Shown here in pieces: positions 18,543-29,692 of a DNA stretch of 64,000 nucleotides. Source of the DNA: Bog-756 sp963812885 (GTDB taxonomy: Bacteria; Actinomycetota; Acidimicrobiia; Acidimicrobiales; RAAP-2); the NCBI GenBank assembly GCA_963812885.1, contig CAWEWZ010000002.1, positions 434,001 through 498,000 on the forward strand, given 5' to 3'. Both the position numbers and the translations under genes were made by a program. Positions within the stretch are counted from its first letter, which is position 1; every line of letters starts with the position of its first letter. The notes beneath the pieces are model-generated. The model was given only the letters and a program-made list of their open reading frames with translations. It was not told where the DNA came from and searched no databases.

Positions 18543-19871
18543 TCAACGGCCCAGCTGCACGTCGATCGGACCGCGGACCAGGTCGGGCGGGCGTAACCCG
18601 GCCGTGTCGCGGTCCGGCCCGGGCCGTCCCCGGTCGATGACCGGGTCCACCAGCTCCACGGAAGCTCGTCCCCGCCACCCGGACCACGTCGAGGGTGGCC
18701 CAGCGCGGCTCGAACGTCCCCGATCGGCGGCCCACCGGTACTGCGGCGGACGCCGATCGGGACAGCGGGGCACCGGCGGCCTCCACCACGTTGGTGGCGG
18801 CCGACTCGATGACCTCGGAGCGGGTCCCTTGCGGCGATGCCGCGGCGAGGACGGCGACCACATCCCGATGGGCGAGCGTGCGGCGCCGTCCGGACAGCTC
18901 CTCGAGGCCGGAGCGGACGCGGTCGGGGTCGATACCAGCCGGCTCGACGGATCGGCCCCCGGCCGACCACCCGGGTCAGGTCGCCCAGGTCGAACCCGTA
19001 AGTCGGCGGCCCGCTGCTTCCACTCGCCCATCAACGAATCCACGGTGCAGGTACGGTCCTTGTCCGGGCGGGTGGCATGGAAGGCTCCTCGAGTCCGCCC
19101 CGGTCCGTTCCGGTGGGCGACGCGTCCGGCCAGGTATTCGTCCATGGCCGCCGACCGTTGCGAGAAGAGTCGGCGCAGTGTCGGGTCGACACCGACCACG
19201 TCCCCCATCCCGGAGCGGGGCACGTCCCACGCGGCACCGAGGCGGTCGCGCAGCTCCATGCGGAGGCGGGCGTGATAGACGGCCTGGGTCGCATGGGCGT
19301 GGGAGAACATCCTCCTCCCGTCCAAGGTCGACCACCGGCCGTCCACGCCGCGGGCCACGTTGGCCACGACCAGATGGGTGTGGAGATGCGGATCGAGGGC
19401 CCGGCTGGTCCGGTGCACGAACTCGCCGGCCACCAGTCCGGTGGTCGGCAGCTGGGTGACCTGTCCGGCCCGGGTGCGGCGGACTCCGAGCCCGGCCCGT
19501 TGGAGGTAGCCCGCGGCCTCGGCCACGGCGGCGAGGTGGCCGTGGCCGACCTCGGTGGCGATCTCGCCCGGGGCGAGCAGGTGGAGGAGGCTCACCGACT
19601 TCGGTGCGCAGAAGGTGAGGTCGAAGCCGGACACACCCCTGGCCCCCATCGGTGTGCGCAACGAGCGTCCCGACCGGGGGTCGCGGCCCCCGAGCACCTC
19701 GGCGAAGACCGGCGAAACCACCGTGCCGCCCACGCCCAGGTCGGAGAGGCCGGCACCGAGCCAGGTGCCGGGGGACTCACCGGCCACCCCGGTCCCCTCG
19801 GCCCGGCCAGGGACCAGGTCGTCGACGTAGTAGTGGTGGCCGCCGGGCCGGACCACGTGGATCGTGAGCAC
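18543..19871 (-). CDS. TrwC/TraI-type (MobF) relaxase domain protein, no helicase
   Basis: Nicking relaxase domain. The start region VLTIHVVRPGGHHYYVDD supplies candidate catalytic tyrosines, and the three-His metal motif is DPHLHTHLVV near residue 160. FDLTFCAPKSVSLLHLL is a family signature. GTG at 19871 matches the usual relaxase N-terminus; an in-frame extension to 20093 is possible. Two insertions (near 19003 and 18662) break the frame. At about 440 residues it lacks the C-terminal RecD-like helicase of full TraI/TrwC. Confidence 0.82.
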   Translation of the reverse strand: MLTIHVVRPGGHHYYVDDLVPGRAEGTGVAGESPGTWLGAGLSDLGVGGTVVSPVFAEVLGGRDPRSGRSLRTPMGARGVSGFDLTFCAPKSVSLLHLLAPGEIATEVGHGHLAAVAEAAGYLQRAGLGVRRTRAGQVTQLPTTGLVAGEFVHRTSRALDPHLHTHLVVANVARGVDGRWSTLDGRRMFSHAHATQAVYHARLRMELRDRLGAAWDVPRSGMGDVVGVDPTLRRLFSQRSAAMDEYLAGRVAHRNGPGRTRGAFHATRPDKDRTCTVDSLMGEWKQRAADLRVRPGRPDPGGRPGADPSSRLVSTPTASAPASRSCPDGAARSPIGMWSPSSPRHRRKGPAPRSSSRPPPTWWRPPVPRCPDRRPPQYRWAADRGRSSRAGPPSTWSGWRGRASVELVDPVIDRGRPGPDRDTAGLRPPDLVRGPIDVQLGR

Positions 19872-20174
19872 GTCCGACGGTGCGCTGCCGGCCTGGCCGG
19901 GGACCTTGCCGGGGAGCGCGGATCCAGCTTGCCCAGCGGAAGGCCGGGCGCGAAAGGGCCGGGTCCGGAGCAGGTTGACAACTTGCTGTTGGGGGGCTGC
20001 AGGTTCCCTGCTCGACAGACCCAGCATTGAGGTATCGGCCGGCTTCGCCCGGAACTTGAGAAATTCTTTTGGAAAATCTCTGACCGACCCCAAAAAGGGA
20101 CTCAGTGCTCCCTGACCAGGAGTTCTCTGAGTCGGGCGGGGGTACCCCGACGCTCGCTCGAGAAACCGGAGGGA
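19872..20174. other. Intergenic region upstream of the relaxase
   Basis: About 300 bases between the relaxase start and the pafC stop. It holds an in-frame 5' extension of the relaxase reading frame (to 20093), a locally AT-rich segment at 20050-20098 and the pafBC terminator. This is where an oriT would be expected, but I cannot identify one. Confidence 0.4.
20088..20133 (-). terminator. Rho-independent terminator of pafBC
   Basis: On the minus strand, a hairpin with GACTCAG / CTGAGTC outer arms (20099-20105 with 20127-20133) and an inner CTCC/GGAG pairing is followed directly by CCCTTTTT. It lies 42 bases after the pafC stop. Confidence 0.7.
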
Positions 20175-21146
20175 TCAGGCGGGGCCCGGTGCCGAATAGC
20201 GCCGCAGGATCCGTCGGGCGGCATCGGCGGCCAGGCGCTGGTCGCCGGAGGGATCGACCACCCGGGCGTCGGGGCCGAGCCGGAGGAGCAGCCGCTCGAG
20301 CCAGGCGTCGCCACCCACATAGATCTCGACCTCCACCCGGTCGTCGACCAGCTCGGTCGGTCCCGCCGACGGGATCGAGTCGATCAGCCAGGCTGTGGAC
20401 GGCTCGACCGACAAGCGCACCTTGCGGGCGTCGGGGCCGGGCACGAACGGCTCGAACCCGGGGCTTCCGGTCCGGTCATCCTCGTCCCCAGCCGTACCGG
20501 AACCGGGCATGTCCGTGACCGGACCACGGTCGACCAGCTGAGCGGAGCCGATGCGGTCGATCCGGAACCGTCGCACACCCCCGGCGCTCTCGCACCAGGC
20601 GTCGACGTACCAGTGACCCTCGGAGCCGAACAGCCGGAGGGGGAGGATCTCCCGGTCGGTCACCCTGTCCGTGGATGCCGAGTAGTAGGAGATGGCCAGG
20701 TGCCGCTTCGAGTCGAGCGCCTCCTTGACCAGGGCGAGGTGGGCGGGCGTGTCCAGCTCGACGGCCACCTCCTCCCCGCCCAGGGCACGGTCGAGCTTGG
20801 CCAGTGCCCGGGACAGCGCACCGTCCTCATCACTCCCCGGCACCGCCAGCAGGGCGCGGGCCGAGGCGGCCAGGGCGAACCCTTCGGAGGGACTGAGGCG
20901 CCGGGGGCGGGCCAGGGCCGTTCCCACCCGGGTGGACACGGTCGTCTCGGTGACCACGATCTCCATGAGCTGGTCCGGCGTGTAGGGAGGAACGCCGCAA
21001 CAGGCGGCCATCTCGAGCTCGGTGACCAGGGCCTGGGGCGAGAGATCGAAGCGGGCGGCCACCTCGTCGATGGGCGCCTCACCGACCTGGGCCAACCAGG
21101 CCAGGATGGCCAGGAGGCGTCGCAGCCGGTCCCCGGTGTCGACCAT
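20175..21146 (-). CDS. pafC: WYL-domain regulator PafC
   Basis: 323 residues. An N-terminal winged helix-turn-helix (RLRRLLAILAWLAQ...IDEVAARFDLSPQAL) is followed by a WYL domain (ISYYSASTDRVTDREILPLRL; GHWYVDAWCESAGGVRRFRIDRI) and a C-terminal WCX-type extension. With PafB it forms the activator of the LexA/RecA-independent DNA-damage response in mycobacteria. ATG at 21146 lies 2 bases after the pafB stop. It reads through without breaks. Confidence 0.9.
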   Translation of the reverse strand: MVDTGDRLRRLLAILAWLAQVGEAPIDEVAARFDLSPQALVTELEMAACCGVPPYTPDQLMEIVVTETTVSTRVGTALARPRRLSPSEGFALAASARALLAVPGSDEDGALSRALAKLDRALGGEEVAVELDTPAHLALVKEALDSKRHLAISYYSASTDRVTDREILPLRLFGSEGHWYVDAWCESAGGVRRFRIDRIGSAQLVDRGPVTDMPGSGTAGDEDDRTGSPGFEPFVPGPDARKVRLSVEPSTAWLIDSIPSAGPTELVDDRVEVEIYVGGDAWLERLLLRLGPDARVVDPSGDQRLAADAARRILRRYSAPGPA

Positions 21147-21148
21147 CG

Positions 21149-22121
21149 CTACCGACCTGCACCTTCACCGGTGCCGGCGATGGCCTCCAGCCGATCGACC
21201 ACCGCGGTGCGGACGGGTTCTGGGGCCAACACCTCGGCGTGGTCGAGCAGGTCGAGAACCCAGAGGATCAGTGCCTCCTGATCGGTGACCGGGAGGCGGA
21301 CCACCACGGTGCCGCCGTCCCGGTGCTCGACCACCGCCTCCTCGCCCAGTTCGGCGACCACCCGGGCCGATTCGGCCCCGTCGATCAACACGTCGACCTC
21401 GACCGCCTCGCCGTCGCCGAACTGCCATGGATCGCGGGCGAAGGCCAGCTCGACGTCGAAGCCGGGCGGGACCTGGGCCGACATGGGCTCGTCGAGCTCG
21501 GGCAGACCGGCGATCCGGTCGACCCGGAAGGTCCGGGCCTCGCCCCGGTCGCGGTCGAAACCGATCACGTACCACCGGCCGTTGCGGAAGCGGAGGCCGG
21601 CGACATCGACGTGCCGCCGCTCCCCCCGGTAGTCGAATCGCACCGCCGCGCTCTGGCGGATGGCCTCGAACACGACCGGCAGGGCCGGGAAGCCCGTCGA
21701 CCGACCGCAGGTCCACCAGCGGGGTGGCGTCCTGGCGGAGGAGCGACTCGCCGCCCGCGCCCAGCTTCAACAGGGCATTGCGGCCGATAGGCTCGCCCAG
21801 GTGGACTCCGGCGACGGCCAGGTTCAGGGCGGCCTGCTCCTCTGGCTCCAGCCCGAGGTCGGGGAGGTAGTACGAGTCGGGATCGACCCGGTACCCCAAC
21901 TGGTCCTCCCCGCCGATCGGGACGACCAGCACGGGTACCCCTTCGTCACGCAGGAGCCGCTTGTCCCGCTCGAAGGCCTGGCGCCGGGCACCGTGGGTGT
22001 CGGGGTAGCCGGGCACCCGGTCGGCGATCTCGCGCAGGCTGAGTGGGCGCGGCGCGTCGAGGAGTACCAGCAGCAGGTCGGTGACCCGTTCGAGTCGGTC
22101 GAGGCGTTGCACCGAGGTCAA
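21149..22121 (-). CDS. pafB: WYL-domain regulator PafB
   Basis: About 323 residues once one inserted base near 21700 is removed. The N-terminal HTH (RVTDLLLVLLDAPRPLSLREIADRV) precedes the WYL domain (VRFDYRGERRHVDVAGLRFRN; RWYVIGFDRDRGEARTFRVDR) and a WCX-like end. PafB and PafC are adjacent in most actinobacteria and act as a heterodimer. In mycobacteria the genes lie next to the Pup-proteasome locus, but no proteasome genes are seen here. The ctaG gene starts divergently only 29 bases upstream. Confidence 0.9.
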
Positions 22122-22150
22122 TCTAGGGCGCGACGGGCCCGGTCCTGATC

Positions 22151-23154
22151 GTGGCCACCGCCGGACCCTACGCCTGGGAGCCCCACCTGGCGGTGTGGGT
22201 CGTGCTGGTGGTGGGCGTCATCGGTGTCGTCGGCGGCCACCGCCGCCTGGTGCGCACCGATCGGCCGCCGATCCCGTGGACCCGCCGGCAGATGGGACTG
22301 TTCGCGGGGGCCGTGCGCGGCATCGGTGGTGGCCCTCACCTGGCCCCTGGCCGACCTCGCCGCCCACTGGTCGCTCATCGCCCTGGTCGTCCAACGGTTG
22401 ACCTTGGTGATGGCGGTGGCTCCGATGCTCCTCCTCGGACTGCCCTACGACGTGATCCGGTGGCTCACCCGTCCGGCGCCGGTGGATGCGGTGCTCCTCC
22501 GCCTGCAGCGGCCCCTGGTCGCGCTCGGCCACGGTCACCGTGGTGGTCGTCGGCTCGATGACGCCGGTGATGGTCAGGGCCCAGTCGTCCTCGTCGCTGG
22601 CCCGCGGCGCGCTCGACCTGGCCATCGTGACGGCCGGCCTGGTGCTGTGGCTGCCGGTGCTCGGGCGGATACCCGGTATCACCCGGCCCAAGCCGGTGGT
22701 CCGGTTCGGCTACCTGGTGGCCCAGGCGGTGGTGCCGGCCTTCCTCTCGTTCATCTACATCTTCTCCCGGCGACCGCTCTATCCCGAGTTCGCACGGTCG
22801 CATGCCGCCGTCGGCCTGCGACCCCTCACCGACCAGCAGATCGCCGGGTTCGTGTCCAAGTTGACCATGTTGTTCGTACTGCTGACCATCGGGGCCGTGG
22901 TCCTGGCCCGGGCGCCGAGGTCCGAGGACGAGCTCGACACCTCCGACACGCTGGTGTGGGCCGACGTCGAGCGCCAGTTCGAGCGGGTCGACCGGCAAGG
23001 GTCGAAGGAACCGGCGGTGCCGGCAGCCCGAACGCGGCCGGCCACCGGACCGGATGGGACGTCGAGCTCGGGTCCCGAGCCCACCCCCGACGGTGATCTC
23101 CCGCCGGGGCACGACCGAGCCGACCCACCGGACGGCAAGCCATCGGGACGGTGA
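22151..23154 (+). CDS. ctaG: Cytochrome c oxidase assembly protein, CtaG (caa3) family
   Basis: Polytopic membrane protein thought to help copper insertion into cytochrome oxidase. It shows AWEPHLAVWVVLVVGVIG, TWPLADLAAHWSLIALVVQR with the conserved H, LLLGLPYDVIRWL, and further hydrophobic segments to FVLLTIGAVVLARAP; the last 70 residues are a hydrophilic tail. GTG at 22151 is the start. Two inserted G residues (about 22330 and 22535) split it. Family assignment rests on the PLADL...H pattern and topology. Confidence 0.8.
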
Positions 23155-23222
23155 GCCCGGCGGCGACGGAGCCGATCCGACCATGCGCGGCCGGGGCTCG
23201 GGGGGTTCCGTAGCATGGGCGG

Positions 23223-24591
<1,369 letters not shown>

Positions 24592-24615
24592 CCGGCAGGT
24601 AGGCCTCCGGCCCGC

Positions 24616-25931
24616 TCAGCTATCGATCGGGGCCGGATCGATCGTCGAGCCTTCGCCGAAGATGCCGACTTCGGCGCGGCCGGGCCACGCGCAGGCCAAT
24701 CCGATGGCCAAGAAGACCACCATCGGGAGCCAGTATCCCCACTCCGAAGAGCGGTGGAAGCAGTACACGGTGGCGACGATGGCGGTCGCCCACGCCCCGA
24801 CCAGCCGCCTCGGGGTTGCACACGTGGCGGCTGTCAAGACGATCATCGCCAGCGGAGGTCCCAGGTAGAAGACGACCATGACTGATTCGAAGAAGCACCG
24901 GAAGCTGAGGGCCAAGGCACACAACCAGAGCAGGCCGACCTTCGACGGCGGCCTCCGATAGGCCATGTAGCCGATCAGGACGGCCACGAGGACCGCAATC
25001 ATCCGCCCGGGTCCGGCGCCGACGTCGGTCCGTGACAAGGTGGGCGACAGGGCGATCCAGGGTGTCGCGTGATCGAGGAACCTGGCGTTCGCCTGATGGA
25101 AGAGGACCGCTGATGTCTGGTGCCATTGCGTCAGCAGCGGGGCACTGAGGAGCACGACCGAAGGGAGGGCTCCGTAGAGACACAGGCGGAGGCGCTGGGG
25201 CCTGGGTGTTCGGACGAAGGCCAAGGGGAACATCAGGATGGCCAGCGGTTGGATGACGATGGCCGCACCCCACAGCCATCCCGACAGAGACCACCGGCCG
25301 CGGAACACGGCCAGGAGTGCGTACAGCGAGAAGGTCAGAGCCAACAAGTCCTCCGGGTGACCCCACAGGGTCACGACCTGGAAGATGACGACCGTCTCCA
25401 TCAGGGTGAGCACGACCCGACGGGGCCCGTTCACCCCGAGCTCCTCGGCCATGGCGTCGAAGGCCATCAGGCAGGTCGAACCCAACAACAGAATGGCCGG
25501 TCCGAGCAGCAACCACGACGATGGGCTGGCTGATGAAGATGGGGGCGATGGACTCCCCCAGTCCGAGTGCCCCGCTGACCATGGCCACAGGCGCCAGGAG
25601 GACCGCGATCCCGGGAAGCGTCACCAGTTGGGTGTTGTCTCCGTAGATGCCGCCGATGTTGCCCCAACCGACCCAATGCGCGGCGCGGAATGTGGACCAG
25701 ATGTCCCCGGGGATCACCCACACCTGGGAATGGTGGACGACCGGGTTCCACCACAGCGAATAGGCCATGGACACGATCACGAAGGTCAGCATCATCAGCC
25801 AACGGCCAGCGCCGTCGATTGAGATGCTCGACCATCCAGGCGGCTCGACTCACCCGGTCGCTGCGTGGTCCGGCGATCCGTCGTGAACTTGGTCCCGGAT
25901 CCCGTCGACTTGACGGTCGATGAGCGGCCAT
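24616..25931 (-). CDS. Polytopic membrane protein, possible glycosyltransferase 87-like
   Basis: About 438 residues after removing two inserted bases (near 25505 and 25803). It has at least eight hydrophobic helices, for example LMMLTFVIVSMAYSLWW, LLGPAILLLGSTCLMAF, IAVLVAVLIGYMAY and WLPMVVFLAIGLACA. The loop with GHPEDLLALTFSLYALLAVFR and GAAIVIQPLAILMFPLAF resembles polyprenol-phosphate mannosyltransferases of the GT87/DUF2029 type, but I cannot confirm it. ATG at 25931 gives a basic N-terminal tail before the first helix. It lies downstream of the minus-strand pilus genes, separated by a terminator. Confidence 0.55.
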
Positions 25932-26122
25932 CGTCACTTCGACATCCGAGTACCCGACGGCACCATGATCGAACGCTCTCCATGGTTCGGTGCATGAGCG
26001 GCAACCTCCAGTCCAAAGCTGACCGCCGGGTCGGGAACGTTCACCCTCATACCATCGTGACGACAGGGTCCGCGCCTTGAGCACTGAACGTCCACCGGGA
26101 GCGCTCGACTGGGCCGGACATG

Positions 26123-26156
26123 GAGAGTGCCCCCTCCCGGAGGAGGGGGCACTCTC
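26123..26156. terminator. Strong stem-loop terminator after pilA1
   Basis: Perfect 15-bp stem (GAGAGTGCCCCCTCC with its complement) and a CGGA loop, 55 bases downstream of the pilA1 stop on the minus strand. A degenerate copy follows the second pilin at 27345. Confidence 0.8.
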
Positions 26157-26210
26157 GTCAGTTGATCTCGGAAGGCCGGACTTCCGGCTATCCGAACTTC
26201 AGGCTCCCGA

Positions 26211-26898
26211 TCAGATGGCCGGGAAGGCCGTGAAGGAGTACCGGTAGGTCGTGCCGGCGATGCGATGGGCGCACTGGCAGACAACGGCCGGTGCGACTTC
26301 CGTCGCACCAGCTACGGTCTTGATCTCAGCGTATGTAGGCCCGAGATGGCTGTCCGCGAACGCAATGCCGCGGTGCGCTGCAGCCACCGGTGGTCGCGGC
26401 GTCGGTGTCGACAGCCGTCGGTGACTGCGTGCAGCCAGCGAACGGCGACCGGCCGGTGGTCAGCTGGCCGTCGGCGTGTCGACAACGATCCAGCAGTTCT
26501 TGGTCTGCGCCGAATAGGTAGCCAGGACCAGAGCCGCAGCTGTCTCCGGTGACGAACACCGAAACGTGGTTCTGATCTGTGGAAGCGGTCGTCTGGAACG
26601 AGAGCGACGGCTCAGCCGACTGCAATGCGGTGGCCAGGGTGGCCGCAGCCGGATACGCCTGGCTGTTCTGCTGGTACTGAGCCTTGGCATTCAACAGGGC
26701 CGTGTTCAGGTTGGACTGCGCAGCCCGGTCGTTCGCCGACTTCGTCACACCGAGGAACGTCGGGATGGCGATGGCGAGCAGAATGGCCAGGATCAACAGC
26801 ACAACCATGAGCTCGATAAGGGTGAAACCGGCATCAGCACCGGCATCTCCCTTTGCGTCGCGCCTGTCGTTCAGGCGCTGAATAGCGGATGAAAACAT
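26211..26898 (-). CDS. Type IV major pilin-like protein, copy 1 (frame-broken)
   Basis: Prepilin with a 24-residue leader ending Gly before FTLIELMVVLLILAILLAIA, the class III signal and N-terminal helix (Phe+1, Glu+5). The globular part has cysteines in NCWIVVDTP and VCQCAHRI and ends YRYSFTAFPAI. ATG at 26898 has GAGGAGG six bases upstream. At least three frame changes (near 26540, 26475 and 26375) must be corrected; comparison with copy 2 fixes the true path. It is the promoter-distal pilin and probably the best expressed, given its intact ribosome site. Confidence 0.85.
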
Positions 26899-27344
26899 TT
26901 ACTGCCTCCTCGTAGTTATTGATGCATCAATGGACGGATACCACGAATGGGCATCCGGTGTTTCTATCGTCCCAATGGCGCGCTGACTTTAGGAAATATT
27001 TACTGCTTTCCTCGGGTCGATCGCCACTGGACGATCCTGCATGCCGGCTGTCTCATTGGTTCGCATCGACGATGCGACCCGATGCCCGCCGCCAGCGAGC
27101 GGGCAACAACTGCGGAGGGGCAGGCGCATACTACGGCGCTATGCGGCTCCGATATTCGAGCGCGTACCGCCAACGCTACGAGACATATACGAGGCCCCTC
27201 GTCATCTCATGCCATCAATCTATGGCTACCGAAACTCCACATATGAACGTACCAACGACAGTACGCATTGGGCAAGAGCTCTTTGTCTGAACAATCCGAC
27301 CGTGGCGCCGGGTCAACGTGAGAGATCCTCGGTACTGGACCATG
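26899..27344. other. Intergenic region between the two pilin genes
   Basis: About 446 bases of lower GC with no credible coding frame or RNA. It must hold the promoter and leader of pilA1. I see no clear riboswitch structure. Confidence 0.4.
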
Positions 27345-27366
27345 GAGAGTACCTCCGGGCACTCTC
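27345..27366. terminator. Degenerate copy of the pilin terminator
   Basis: GAGAGT and ACTCTC arms remain around a shortened centre. The flanks match those of the stem at 26123, so this is the duplicated but decayed terminator of pilin copy 2. The stem is only about 6 bp and is probably weak. Confidence 0.5.
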
Positions 27367-27421
27367 GTCAGTTGATTTCGGAAGGCCGGACTTGCCGGCT
27401 ATCCGAACTTCACGCACCCGA

Positions 27422-28116
27422 TCAGATGGCCGGGAAGGGCGTGAAGGAGTACCGGTAGCTCGTGCCGGCGTCGATGTTGATGGCGCACTGGCACTGGCAA
27501 CTGCCAGTGGCGACTTCCTGCCCGCACTGAACCGTCTTGATCTCAGCGTATGTAGGCCCGAGGTGGTTGTCCGCGAACGCAATGCGCGGTGGCTGCAGCC
27601 ACCGGTGCCGAGGGTCGGTGTCGGGAGCCACAGTCGGAGTCTGACGCCGCAGCCGACGAACGGCGCACCGGCAGCTGGTAGTCGTTGCCGTCGGCGTGTC
27701 GACAACGATCCAGCAGTTCTTGGTCTGCGCCGAATAGGCTGCCAGGACCAGAGCCGAGCTGTCTCCGAGTGACGAACACCGAGATCTGGTTCTGATTTGT
27801 AGAAGCAGTCGTTTGGAACGTGAGCGACGGCTCAGCCGAACTGCAATGCAGTGACCAGGGTGGCCGTCGCCGGATAGGCCTGGCTGTTCTGCTGATACTG
27901 AGCCTTGGCATTCAACAGGGCCGTGTTCAGGTTGGACTGCGCAGCCCGGTCGTTCGCCGACTTCGTCACACCGAGGAACGTCGGGATGGCGATGGCGAGC
28001 AGAATGGCCAGGATCAACAGCACAACCATGAGCTCGATGAGGGTGAAACCGGCATCAGCACCGGCATGGACGCCGGTCACATGGACCGGCCAACTGGCGA
28101 GGGACCGATGAGACAA
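27422..28116 (-). CDS. Type IV pilin-like protein, copy 2 (frame-broken)
   Basis: Paralogue of the gene at 26211. The segment from ADAGFTLIELMVV through YQQNSQAYPA is almost identical at DNA level, while the C-terminal half has diverged (KTVQCGQEVATGSCQCQCAI, ending YRYSFTPFPAI). The upstream leader differs: the match stops near 28067, so the original start and ribosome site are not duplicated. TTG at 28116 or GTG at 28080 could serve. At least three inserted bases interrupt it. It may be functional, a silent donor, or a decaying copy. Confidence 0.75.
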
Positions 28117-28418
28117 TCGGTCGTACTACGGCGTAGAGCTTCGGACCGCGTGCAGCCGAGTCCGTCAGATTGCGTTCGAGTCAATCAGCCGAATCAAGCA
28201 AGGCGTCTTGGTGAGCAGAATGAGTATTCATGTGCAATTTGATCGACCGATTTCGTACTAGGACTTGAATGCAGAATTGGCACTCGCGACTGTCCGAAAT
28301 CCGAATCGGGTACCACGTGTCGATTCGCGATTCGGCCCAGCGCCTCAGCCCGAAGTCCTCGACTGGCCGAGCTTCCAGATGTTCGTATCGACGCCGGTGC
28401 GAGATCCGCGTCGATGCC
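28117..28418. other. Intergenic region between pilin copy 2 and pilC
   Basis: Some 300 lower-GC bases with no convincing gene, terminator or RNA. It probably carries the promoter for pilin copy 2. Confidence 0.35.
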
Positions 28419-29655
28419 TCACTGGGCGTTCGGCACCAGCTTGATGTAGTCGAACATCGGCAGGTACAGGCAGATGACCATGGCACCGACCATGCACCCC
28501 ATCATGACGGTCAGGAGGGGCTCGAGCAGCGCGGTGAGGTTGTTCACGGTCACCTCGACCTCCTGGTCGTAGAACTCGCCGACCTTCTTGAGCATCTCGT
28601 CGAGGGCACCGGTCTGCTCTCCGACCTCGATCATCTGCACGACCAGGGTGGGGATGACATCTTCGTGCTCGCGAAGGGGATCGGCCAGCGGTCGACCCTC
28701 GCGGACGCCGTTCTTCGCCTCGATGAGAACATCGCCGACCGTGCGGTTGCCCGACGTGTCCGCGCAGATGTCCAGCGACTCGAGAATCGGCACGCCGGAG
28801 CCGATCAGCGATGCCAGAGTACCGGTCATCCGGGCCAGCGCCACCTTGTGGAACAGGGGCCCGAAGATCGGCGGCTTGAGCATCAACCGGTCCCACTTCC
28901 GACGACCTTCGTCGGTTGTGATCCACTTCTTCACGCCGATGACCGTGCCGACGATCACGGCGATGACCACCAGGGCCCAGGCACTTGTCATGATCGAGGA
29001 GACCTCGATCAGAACCTGGGTCGGGAAGGGAAGCTTGCCTCCCAGGGTCTTGAACAGGTTCTGGAACACCGGCACGATGAAGACGAGCATGGCCGTGAAG
29101 ATCACGAGCATCACGCTGAAGACCACTGCCGGGTAGGTCATGGCCGACCGGATCGTCGCGATTGAGCTGCGCCTGCTTCTCGATGGTGTTGGCCAGGCTC
29201 TTCAGGACCTCGTCGAGATTACCGCCGGCTTCACCGGCCTGGACCAGGGTGCAGAAGAGATTGGAGAAGACCTTCGGGTGCTTGGCGCACGCCGCCGACA
29301 GCGACGATCCATGCTCGAGATCGAGTCGGACCTCGTTGAGGACCCGGGCCAGCGTCGGGTTCTCCACCTGGGCGGCCAGAATGCCGAGCGACCGCACGAC
29401 CGAGAGGCCGGAATCGACCATGGTCGACAGCTGTCGGGTGATCACGGCGACTTCCTGCAGCTTGACCCGATCGGAGATGCCGGGGATCTTGATCTCGGTC
29501 TTGAGGTTGACGGCCGACTTGGGCGTCACGGAGATGGGCATGTATCCCATCTCGCGCAGGCGCCGGACGACGAGGGCCATGCTGTCGCCGTCGAGCTGTC
29601 CCTCGACCAGACTGCCGGACCGGTCTCGGACCTTGTAGTCAAATGTCAGTGCCAC
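28419..29655 (-). CDS. pilC: Type IV pilus inner-membrane platform protein PilC
   Basis: About 411 residues of the GspF/PilC family. Each of the two repeated domains is present: MVDSGLSVVRSLGILAAQVENP with LVQAGEAGGNLDEVLKSLA, and LIGSGVPILESLDICADTSGN with MIEVGEQTGALDEMLKKVG. Three membrane helices are visible (AVVFSVMLVIFTAMLVFIVPVF, ALVVIAVIVGTVIGV, LTVMMGCMVGAMVICLYLPMF). GTG at 29655 is the likely start. One inserted C near 29160 splits it. It belongs to the minus-strand pilB-pilT-pilC cluster. Confidence 0.93.
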
Positions 29656-29692
29656 AGTGCCCCGTTTCGTCAACGAATATTGGATGATTGGA

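Larger units (their letters stand above)
26117..28067. repeat. Tandem duplication of the pilin gene and its terminator
   Basis: The blocks 26117-26850 and 27338-28067 align end to end, offset about 1,215-1,220 bases: same terminator flank, same 3' coding end, diverged middle, near-identical N-terminal coding segment (26690-26850 against 27905-28065 with about one difference). Confidence 0.8.

Noticed and set aside
20088..20133. Hairpin near the relaxase as an oriT
   Set aside because: On the minus strand it is followed by a T-run and lies just after pafC, so an intrinsic terminator is the simpler reading. An oriT elsewhere upstream of the relaxase is not excluded.
17016..20133. Integrated plasmid or prophage island
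   Set aside because: No integrase, replication, phage or partition genes, no tRNA edge and no flanking direct repeats were found; only the two transfer-type genes remain.
26899..27421. Possible riboswitch (cyclic di-GMP type) upstream of the pilins
   Set aside because: I could not find the conserved GEMM-type pairing or tetraloop pattern on either strand.
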